DNA of 64,000 nt from Erythroxylum novogranatense. Its lineage: Eukaryota; Streptophyta; Magnoliopsida; Malpighiales; Erythroxylaceae. The stretch is from NCBI GenBank assembly GCA_029891385.1, contig CM057225.1:10846060-10910059 (forward strand). Direction: 5' to 3'. Position numbers and translations under genes: made by a program. The first letter of the stretch is position 1. Every line of letters starts with the position of its first letter. The notes under the pieces are model-generated. The model searched no databases, was not told the DNA's origin, and was given only the letters and a program-made list of their open reading frames with translations. Shown here piece after piece: positions 36,827 through 45,922 of the stretch.

Positions 36827-38887
36827 TACATTCTGTTTGGACCAAAACCAAACCATTCTGAAGTGTTATATGATTTTTGATTTGTTTAAATTATGATGCA
36901 TTTATTATGTGAAGCATTCATGTTTTTGGAAATTGTGCATGATTTGTGAAAAATGAGAGAATTTTGAGAGATGAGCAATTGAGTTTTGAAATCGAGAAAT
37001 TTTTGGAAATTAATCATAAATGATTTGAAAATGTGGAAAGTTTTAAGAAATAAGTTTGTGAAAAATTTACTAAATGGTAATAGTTTTGCGAAATGGCTTT
37101 TGCTTATTGTCAATTTATAAATATGTTATCCACGAGCTATTTTAGCTCACCCCCCTTTCATCCCCATCTCCAGGTATTCGAGCAGGAGATTGGATGAAAG
37201 AAAGTCAAGATGTTCTTCGATTTTGTTTGTCCTGTACTTTGTGAAATTTCGGAATGTAAAGAAATTATGAATTTATGTTTGGAATTGAGTTTGTGTATGA
37301 AGTATGGGTATGTAGATGATTGATGTATTCATGTATTGAATTGAGTTGTGTATGATTATGGAATTGGATTATGTAAGTAAATTGTGGTTAGTATATATGA
37401 TTGTGAATGTGATTGAGATTGAATATGATTGTGTTTTGGGTTCCATACGGGAGGTCCGAGGATACTGATTATGATTGAGAATATTGAAGTGTTTAGGTGT
37501 AGGTTTGTGTTTGTGTATGCTGGGATTCTGGACGGGAGGTTCGAGGAATTGGTGTTATGTTTTGGAATATTAGAAGTGTGTTTTGCTATTTGCAGATTTT
37601 TGGGTTGTTACAATTCGGTAGTTATCTTTTGATTTTTGTTAACGGACAAATTAGTTTTAATAAATATAGATGTATTTTGGGATTTGTGTAAGCATATCAG
37701 AACCTTTAGAATTGAATATAAGATTTAGATATACTTGATTTCGAGAAGTCAAGTAATTTGATGTAGCATCCCACTCTCGCAAGACCCGAACTCGATATCG
37801 ATGGTGATATCCGAGCCCGTGCCTTACAAGGGTGATATGCTAGAGCAGTCAAAACCGTTCAAATACTCCGCATGACATTTCTATTTCGTTGAAACACTCG
37901 CATGTGCGGAAATCATTAAACAACTTGGGCCCAATCTTACGCAAAACATTTCAATAATCGCAATTACAATACAACATTTATCAATTTGGGTCCTCTACAA
38001 TGGCAGTACTAATTCTGCAGAAATTGCAGAAATACAAGTCTTATGCAAAAACAGAATAGCACTAATGCAAACGTGAACTGATCCCGACCTGAACTCTGAC
38101 TTGCAAGCGGTAGACATACTCCCGTGTCTACGGGGTACCCCTCGATCCCTGAAAAATAGTTGCAATGTTGGGTGAGTTTGCGAACTCAATGAGAAACCAT
38201 CATCGATGGTTCACTCAATTCATGCATATACAATCAATTTACCAAATATCACATACAATCACATTATTCAATTATAAGGCGTTTCGCCTTTAACACAATT
38301 CATATTCAATCATTATATATTTGTATGATGCATATGTGACACTTTCCATTTTCATTTCGTTGTTGTGATCGTGCGCCTGAAACTGTCCCAGTGACGGGCA
38401 CATTGCGTTGAGCCAGTGGCTCTGAAAACGTTGGGCGTGATATGCCCTGATACATTGAGCCTGAGGCTCTGAATACGTTGGACCTGAGGTCCTGTGCGTT
38501 GAGTTTAAAGCTCTCATATGCGTTGGGCGTGATATGTCCTGATACGGTGGCTGCTCCGGTCACAACTGTCTTTATCTGATCATGTCATTATGCATGAATG
38601 CATATGTTCCAATTTTCATTTACAGTCATTTACAATCATTTACATTCAATGTCATTTCCTATTCCTTCGGTCCGGTATTTCAATCATATCATTTTCAATT
38701 TATTGCATTGATGCGTCATAATCATTTACACATAACAGCACTTCAATATCACATTTCCAATATTTCGGACACCCATAGTCCGAAATCAATCAAAATCAAA
38801 CACACATATATCCATCCATTATCTCCGCATGGCATTAATGCGTAATATTAAACACATCAAGATTGAGAAACCAACTAGGTTACTCAC

Positions 38888-38955
38888 CTGAACTTCCGAG
38901 TTACCTGCCTGGAAGTCTCAGCAATATCCGTGGAATGGTCGTTCCAACGGTGCCT
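38888..38955 (-). other. Putative 68-nt LTR micro-exon (minus A copy)
   Basis: On the minus strand it is flanked by TGTTTTAG and GTGAGTAACC. The downstream acceptor TATTTTTCAG lies at 38149, giving a 739-bp putative intron 2. Confidence 0.5.
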
Positions 38956-39549
38956 CTAAAACAGTCAAAAAATTTACAATTACTAAATGCACAATCAGAA
39001 ATAATTTAATGATGCACATGTCTTAATTTAAAAGATGTACTATGCCTATTCATGATTTTTCCGGTACCATTTTCCCATTTTCCACTTTCTTCTGTCACAA
39101 TCTCACCTTTCATTCAACTTATCAATAATGACTGATTTCAATTCAATAACATATCATAGAACTCCACCAGATTCATTTCTACTGTTTAGTTCCATTTGCC
39201 AATTTATATACATTAGGCTAATCTCACAAAAATCTCAAGACCAATATCATTTGAACTAGATCAAATTCACCTATTGAAGACTCCAATTGCATTGAATTTG
39301 CATTCATAATTCTCACAATTATAACCCAATTATCAGAAACCATCCTTAGGTTGTAATACAATCACATCCTTGACTTTCTTTCACTAATTGAGATCTCAAA
39401 AATCCAAATTCAAACTCTCATACTTTTCCTCAATTGTAGACCTCGTTCTCTAGTTTATAATGAATCAAACATCACCTCAATTGGAGGTCTACACCATAAG
39501 TTATGCCCCATAAACTAAAACAAACCCATTCAAAATTCTGTCCCTCGCT

Positions 39550-39914
39550 ACTGTTATTGAAAAAGGCCCCAATTGATTACTGCTGTATTGTAAATTGATT
39601 ATTGAAATAGTATTTTGACTGAAAATGTTTTCATATCGTGGGCCTAAATAGTTTCTTGATTCTGGCACTCGATCGTTTTCAAAAGAAAAAAATGGCTTTC
39701 GAGTTTTAAGCGTATTTGGTATGCTTTAGTATACCACCTCGCGAGACCGGACCCGAAAGCCATTTTTTTCGCGGTGGTATTGAAAACGATCGAAAGGCCA
39801 GAATCAAGAAACTATTTAGTTCGCTGACACGAAAAACATTTTCAGTCAAAACACTATTTCAATAATCAATTTACAATACAGCAGTAATCAAGTGGGGCCT
39901 TTTTCAATAACAGT
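39550..39914. repeat. Long inverted repeat (fold-back) in A LTR
   Basis: Left arm 39550-39701 and right arm 39754-39914 pair at roughly 90% by eye, with a 52-nt loop that itself has GGTAT...ATACC arms. Both arms derive from the sequence found near 52480-52680 of the intact A LTR, in opposite orientations. Confidence 0.85.
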
Positions 39915-40070
39915 ACAAATCTTGCAGAATTACAAATTTACATAAAAATAGAACTGACTCAAATGCAGACGTGAACTGATCCCGTTTTTAAACTCTGACT
40001 CTCTTGCGGTAAAATCCTATCTCGTCCCAATTTACCAATATAACCTTCCCATCGGTGACGGGATGTTACA

Positions 40071-40245
40071 ATTCTCCCCTCCTAATAAAAATTTCGTCCT
40101 CAAAATTTCATATACGATTGATCCAAGAAACAGGGGAATTGTTTCGATCACCATATACTGTGTCCCACTTATTTCACTACATGACCAACTCCTGTCAAAT
40201 ATACTGAATCAATACAATCGATCACTCTTTTTGCTACTGAGTTGA
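40071..40245 (-). mobile_element. Internal-region end and polypurine tract of minus A element
   Basis: On the minus strand GAGGACGAAATTTTTATTA is followed by GGAGGGGAGAAT and then the LTR start. This is the classic 3' end of a plant Ty3/gypsy internal domain. Only about 175 bp remain before B/C-like sequence takes over, and no pol coding is left. Confidence 0.75.
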
Positions 40246-40855
40246 GGTTTGGCTTGAATTAAACTTGAGAAGTTTGGCTAGAATTCCTATGAAGGGAGTT
40301 CTGTCCAATTGAGCCTTTAAGGGCTTTGAATTTTTCTTGGAATTTGAGATATGTGTGCTGGATGAATAGTATCCAGATTTTGGTTCTCTTATTAGAGACC
40401 TGAACTTTGAGAATTTTTCTAGGCTAAAGTAGATAGATTTTGTAGAATTGGTCTTCATAAAAGTTGAATATTTTCTTGTTAGCTTTCTATTTCCACTAAG
40501 TATGAAATTTTTTGATTTGTAGGTTGAAAGTTATGGCTTGATAAATTTCATTTGGTGATTGATGTATTAAAGTGTTTGGTGTGTGTGCTGCCTCTAAGTA
40601 TGGATTTTGATAATTTTTGTGTTCTGACGCCAATTGTGATCTATTATAGTTAAAATTAGCCCAAGTGATCTTATGTAAAGTTTTATAGGATTGTCTTAGC
40701 TTTGTAATGAGGTATAATATGCGAATTTAGCATGTGTGGATTGTAAGTTATGAATTTTTCAATTTCGAATATGGTTTAGGTTATGTGATGATTTTAACAA
40801 ACTTAATAGGGCAGTCACATTGATGGGTGAATTTGAACTGGTTAGTGATGGAATT
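40246..40855 (+). mobile_element. LTR repeat-unit zone, fragment (continues at 44480)
   Basis: Degenerate units of the type TCTTCATAAAAGTTG...AAGTTATGG, as in C and A2 LTRs. The fragment continues seamlessly at 44480 after removal of the C solo LTR and one GAATT. Which element it came from is unresolved, as no LTR start is visible. Confidence 0.6.
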
Positions 40856-41318
40856 TGTTGGCCCCTGAAATTTTTATTTATTTATTTAAGCATGTCTAAA
40901 TTATTTTGAGGTATTGTCTAACTTATTATGGGATTTTAGCTCTTAAGAAATGGAAATTAAATGAGGGACTATGTTTAGATTAAAGTGAAGTATGTTGTTA
41001 GAAAGTAAATGAATAAAATGGTGTAAGGGCATTTTAGGAAGTTCTTTTATGTTTGTAAAGTCTAAGGCTTTCAAGGAAGGCTTCTTTGGTCTTTTTAGTT
41101 TACTTAAAATGAAAAAGAAGGAAACAAATGAGTGAGTAGGAGCCATGTGGAATGAAGAGGCCAACGAAAGTTACATGGAAAAAAAAAACAAGTGACTTGA
41201 CCAAAACTATGTAGTTTTGAGGTTTAGCTTAGGTGAATAAATTAAAAGACAAGAGTTAATGTTAAGGAAAGAAGAGTCACGAAAATTCTAGAAAAAGGAG
41301 AGAGGGAGAGTCGTATAA

Positions 41319-41372
41319 GAAGAAGAGAAGAAGAAGAAGAAGAAGAAGAAGAAGAAGAAGGGAGAAGAAGAA
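41319..41372. repeat. (GAA)n microsatellite
   Basis: An almost pure AAG trinucleotide run in the purine-rich leader of the C LTR. Confidence 0.9.
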
Positions 41373-41667
41373 AGGTTAGAGCTCTAGTTTCATCTTGCTT
41401 TAGAAAGGAGAGGGAAAAGGAGGGGAAAGGATCAAGCTTCCATTAGAAGACAAAGAGGAATTTTTGTGGGTCACTCTTTAAGGTAAGAGAAAAGTGAAAT
41501 CTTTTGGTTTTATGGATGGATTTAGGTAAAAATGGCTTAGTATATTTATGGGTAAGGTTAGTTGGGTTCTTTTCATGCTTTAATGTCCTTAGAAATGGAA
41601 AATTTTGACATCTCATGTTGATATGGGATTCTCTTGTGTTGGATGTGTATTATGAAGGTGAATTTAG

Positions 41668-41723
41668 GCAATTGAAGGAAGAAGAAAGGCCAATTGTTCA
41701 AGCTCCTAGCTTAAGGAATTAAG
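41668..41723 (+). other. Putative 56-nt LTR micro-exon (C LTR)
   Basis: It is flanked by AATTTAG and GTGGGTAA. It is 20 nt shorter than the B version but has the same start (GGAAGAAGAAAGG-like core) and the same kind of end (AATTAAG). Confidence 0.35.
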
Positions 41724-42009
41724 GTGGGTAATATTTTAATGAGTAAGATAATAGGCTACTCTATTGTTTGAAATAAATGTCATTGAAGGTTTTTATTTTT
41801 GCCTATGACCTTTCATTTGTAAATGAATTGCTTTTTATGATGGTTTAATCATGTATATGATGTTTTTGATGAAAGTGCTTTATGGAAATGTTTGTTACTT
41901 TGTGTTATCAAGTGAAAGATATTTTAAATGTGATATTTTAACGATTATGTGAAAATGATTTTGCCATTTGAGGCTAATGATCAAGATTTGTGTGAATTAT
42001 GTGATATAC

Positions 42010-42190
42010 ATGTTTGTTTGGGTTGGTGGTGGTCCCTCATGTGTGATAGGTGCACCTGTCAAAATTATAGCCTTCTCCCGGCTGCCCGCTAGTGGCAATA
42101 GAGCTCCTCACGGACTCCTTCATGTGTTCACGGCTACACATGACCGCTCTGCGGAAATGTGTAGTACGTCCTGTTTAGATCCACCCAAAC
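42010..42190 (+). other. GC-rich structured block in C LTR
   Basis: Homologous to the B blocks. Hairpin arms CTACACAT (42134-42141) and ATGTGTAG (42157-42164) surround CCGC/GCGG; compare 36796-36826. Confidence 0.6.
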
Positions 42191-43668
42191 CATCAATTAT
42201 GTGATTATGTGATATGTTTGATCAAGTTGTTTTTGTATGTATATTTGTTGGTAATTGCCTTTGATAAATGGATGCACCAATTTGTCTATGCTTATGTGAT
42301 AGCTTGATGTGATAAATTTATGAGAAGTTTGATAATAAAATTTTAAAGGTTTTCATTAATGTGGAGTTGGCTTTGAAAACAAGGAATTTTGATGGAATGA
42401 AAATGTTTTGACCAAAGTAAATTGGCTTTGATAAGTTTGAAAGATCTTTACAAATCTGAAAGTTGCTTTGAGAATGAGAAATAAAATAATGTTTTTGCTT
42501 ATTTCTTAATTATTAAGTTGTTACCTACTGAGCCGTCGAGCTCACACCCCCCTTTTCCCCTCCACAGGTAACGAGCGGGAATACGAGTTAAAGTATTGGG
42601 ATTGAGGCATCACTTCAATGTTCTTAAGTTAGAAGTCATTTTGTTTTGATATGAAGCATTAGGTTTCATTTGGAGATTTGTTTCACTTTGTACATTGACA
42701 TTTGATATTTGGGTTGTAATCGGGCTAAAGGCCCTGTAAAGCGTTGTAATAACTCAGATTGTTAATGTAAATGCAAAAATGTTGGGATTAAATGTAATCT
42801 ATGTAAATTTCATATGTCTTATTCAAATACATCATTGCATGTTCGAGTTAGCAAAAAGAAGGATGAAACGACATTGTTTTATAATTGGAATGGAATGGAT
42901 ATCTAGGAATGCAGTTGTTGTCCTTGATTTGTGTTTGGAGACATTTGGGATTGAATGATGTGGTATGGGATTTGGGTATTGAGTTTTATGCAGGTGAAGG
43001 TGTATGAATTGAAGATTGGTTAGTTGAAGTTGCAAGGGAAGTGCTGTCAAATTTTCATAAAATTTTGACAGAAACTTCACTTAGTTTTAGGTCCTCTTAG
43101 GGCTTGAATTGGAACAAGGAGTCTTCATGAAGTTTGTAGTAGAGGTTTATACCTTTCCAATGACATATGATTTGTCACATTCGGACTTAAGGTTGAGAAG
43201 TTATGGTGTTAAATACACATTCAGTTACTGTTTATGTTGATATTTTACTGTTTCATTGGTCCTTATATGAGTAAGTCATTTGAGTGGCTTTTTACCTTGC
43301 TTAATGATGAAATAAACATTTGCATCCTTCATGAAAGTTGTAGAGCACCTTGTTATCTTTCCATTGAGGTATAATATGTACTTTTTAGAATTGGGAGCAA
43401 GAAGTTATGGCAATTGAAAGATAACAGCTAAGGTCCATTTTGGTTGTTCATGTAGCTTATGAGTTTATGATAACTTGGATGAAAAATGATTGAAATCCAT
43501 GGTTTGATGAACCAACTAAGTTGGAAATTATGAATTTGGTGAGTTGAACTTGGAGTATAAAGTGTTTAGGTTTTGGAATGAGTAAATTTGGAAGTGTGTA
43601 AATGGTTATGAAGTTAGGTTGAAGATTAAGATGCATTGGAAGAAGATTTGAAGTCTTGAGCATTTGCA

Positions 43669-43795
43669 TGTCCGTTAAACGGACAGCCTCGGGTGTAAAA
43701 ACACCCCATGCATTGCCCGACATTCGAGAACCATTTAGGCCACTTTCACCCGTACCTGTCCGTTAAACGGACATGGCTGTCCGTTTAACGGACAG
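43669..43795. repeat. CCGTTAAACGG near-palindromes, cluster 1
   Basis: TGTCCGTTAAACGGACA at 43669 and 43757, and its reverse form TGTCCGTTTAACGGACA at 43777. Both strands' versions occur. The cluster lies in the variable slot of the C LTR. Confidence 0.85.
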
Positions 43796-44479
43796 CTACG
43801 GGAAAGATGGTGGATTTTCGAATTTTTAGGGGCCGATTCTCATTTTACGGTCTTCATGAAAATTGTAGATCTAGATGTCTAATTTCTAATGGTCCAAAAA
43901 TGTAAGAAATCAGAGTTACGGATCAAAAGTTATAGTGATCGCGCCAAAAGAGTTTCAAACTGATTTAGGGCGTGAACATACTTGACGCTTTTGGGCATAA
44001 ATCCCTCATCCGACCTCCAATTGAGGTGAGGCTTAAATCATTAGATTCCTAAGACATATATATTCCTATCCACAAAAATTGGTATCATTTTGAGTCAAAT
44101 TGAAAAAGTTTGCATTGAAGTAAGTGAGAGGTCGGTTTGGAGATCATTTTTGGAGTATGAGCTCTTTTAGGCGTTTTAAGCATATCTTGAGTTATACAAC
44201 TCCGTTTGAGGTGATTCTTGTTACGAATCGAACTTGAGACATAAAGCTACAACTCATATGAATAAGTCAACCTATGATTTTGGTGTTTACATAGTGTGCG
44301 CTCGCCACGAATGTAGAGTTACAGCTAATGATCCTGCAAGGTAATGCGCACAGGGTTTCAGGACTCCGGATTTTGGGCTTTGGAAACGGGCCCAGTAGAT
44401 ATGGTATTTTAAGCAAGAGTAAGAGTGTTAAGTTTTAAGCGATTGGGATCCGGGCTACGGATCGAGTTCCAACAGAATT

Positions 44480-45734
44480 TGTTTATGAGTCCTTCATGAG
44501 AAGTGTAACTTGTTTTCTAATCTTTTCAATGATATAGAGCATGTAATGTTTCGACAATGGGTTAGAAAGTTATGAGTTGTGGGAAGAATGTGTTACTGTT
44601 GAGGATAAAGGATATAGGCAAAAGCTTTGATTGAGAATTTCAATTGTTTAAAGATTGAATTGGCTTCCAAGTTGTCATGAAAGTTGTAGTATTTGTTTTT
44701 CTCTTTTGATTGATATAAAATTTGGAATTTTTGACAATGGGGATAGAAAGATATGAGGCTGGAATGAGTGTAGGAACCTTGGAAGAGGTTTGGAGGAAGG
44801 CTTTGGAGTTATATGTCTGTTAAACGGACATTATGTCCGTTAAACGGACCTTTTTGGGTGTAAAAACACCCTTGGGACAGTGTATGTCCGTTAAACGGAC
44901 ATGGAAGTCCGTTTAACAGACTTTCTCGGATGAATTGGGGCAGTTTTGGCTGACAATGTCCGTTTAATGGACATTCATGCGACAACTTGGGAAACCGTGA
45001 TTTTTGAGCATTTTATAAGCCGAATATCGACTTGGTGTCTTCATAAAAGTTTTATATCTAGATGTCCTCTTTCAAATGGTCCTAAAATGAAAGGAATCCT
45101 AAATTTGTGGAAAACGTTATGGCATTCGCGCCAAACTAGGTTCAACTTGATTGAGGTCTTAAACTTGGTTGCTTCTTTTGACCATAACTCATTCCCTAGA
45201 CCTCCAAATGAGTTGGTTCTTGAAGCAATATGTTCCTAACACATTTTTCTACATCTCCAAGAAAATTGGTATTAATTGATGTTGAAATGAGAGAGATTGA
45301 GCAAAAGAAAGAGATAGAGTCTGTTGGAACAGTGTCAATGGGATTAGTTTTACGGAGTATAGTTTAATGTTTTGATCATGGTTGGACCTGTAGGATTCCA
45401 AATGAGATGATTGTTCTTTTGGAGTAAACTAGAGAAATGGGGTTACAAAACATACGAAGGAACTAAATCTTGATTCAATCCTTAAGATGTACCCAATTCT
45501 TGATGGAAGTTGGGTATAATACATACTGACTGTCCGAAAATGTTTGAGGCATATTTTCCTATTTACTAAACCGAATTGAGTGATTTGGTGTCAATGGAAT
45601 CATAAGATATAGAGGAACACTTTACTAGTAGAGAGGATGATCAAATTATTTCATCTTCACTTTCCTTTTTCATGTGAATCATAGACTCGAAAAAGTGACG
45701 TGGAAATAGATTAGTTTTGGTATTAGAATGATTT
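44480..45734 (+). mobile_element. LTR repeat-unit zone, slot and module (continuation of 40246)
   Basis: Repeat units, a second CCGTTAAACGG cluster (44814-44975), the GACCTCCAAATGAG module (45187) and AGGAACACTTTACTAG text (45611), in the same order as in the A2 LTR. It then joins A LTR sequence at about 45735. It may belong to an A2-like host LTR rather than to a B insertion. Confidence 0.6.
44814..44975. repeat. CCGTTAAACGG near-palindromes, cluster 2
   Basis: Five copies, some decayed (44814, 44834, 44885, 44908, 44959), in a different LTR remnant from cluster 1. The same intervening phrase, GGGTGTAAAAACACCC, occurs in both clusters, itself a hairpin. Confidence 0.85.
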
Positions 45735-45854
45735 TGTGAGGTTTTTCCCCCGGGATTGTCATGAATATGCATTGTACATCTTTCATTTAATTCATGTGCA
45801 TTATTAAACTATGATTGTGCAAACTATGATAAATGCGTATGTTATTTGTTATAG

Positions 45855-45922
45855 AGGCGCATTTGGAACGTCAGCCCACAGACGTTGCCGAGACTTCCAG
45901 GCAATAGCTCGGAAGTTATTTG
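45855..45922 (+). other. Putative 68-nt LTR micro-exon (A copy, nested)
   Basis: It is flanked by TGTTATAG and GTGAGTAACC. The downstream acceptor TTTTTCAG ends at 46580 (658-bp putative intron). Confidence 0.5.

Larger units (their letters stand above)
32636..37761 (+). mobile_element. Group B LTR, 5' and middle part, nested
   Basis: It starts CGTTGGACCCC (TG changed to CG) after TACTA (32631-32635); no matching second TACTA was found. It has the normal B order: repeat units, slot with AGGCGTG/CACGCCT arms (33447-33462), CCGATTGAC module, donor at 34362, 76-nt block (34645-34720), GC block (36690-36845) and acceptor CTCCAG ending at 37173. An extra segment of about 1.4 kb (35190-36630), resembling the repeat-unit zone of C LTRs, lies inside intron 2 and is bordered by a duplicated GTGCCTCCGGGCATTTT-like phrase. 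It is cut at 37761 by a minus-strand A element. Confidence 0.75.
37762..40070 (-). mobile_element. Group A 3' LTR, minus strand, rearranged
   Basis: Read on the minus strand it starts TGTAACATCCCGTC at 40070 and ends GGGATGCTACA at 37762. On its 5' side (40071 onward) lie a purine tract and internal-region end, so it is the 3' LTR of a minus-strand element. TTTGA (37757-37761) is the likely target site; its partner was not found. The 3' two-thirds are normal: 68-nt block at 38888-38955, ladder, hairpin and acceptor. The 5' 1.2 kb is replaced by a fold-back made from LTR 3'-end sequence (39550-39914). Confidence 0.8.
40856..44474 (+). mobile_element. Group C solo LTR, TSD GAATT
   Basis: It begins TGTTGGCCCC and ends GAGTTCCAACA, with GAATT at 40851-40855 and 44475-44479; 3619 bp. 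Order: leader with GAA repeats, donor near 41482, 56-nt block (41668-41723), GC block, acceptor CCACAG ending at 42567, then the repeat-unit zone (43000-43450), CCGTTAAACGG cluster, GACCTCCAATTGAGG module, and a 3' end with AAGAGTGTTAAG. Relative to group B, the repeat units and slot have moved from before the TATA region to after the last acceptor. Confidence 0.9.

Noticed and set aside
32636..45734. A single full-length B element with internal region
   Set aside because: No PBS or PPT belonging to it is visible; the interval is a patchwork of minus A, C and repeat-unit fragments, and the second TACTA target copy was not found.
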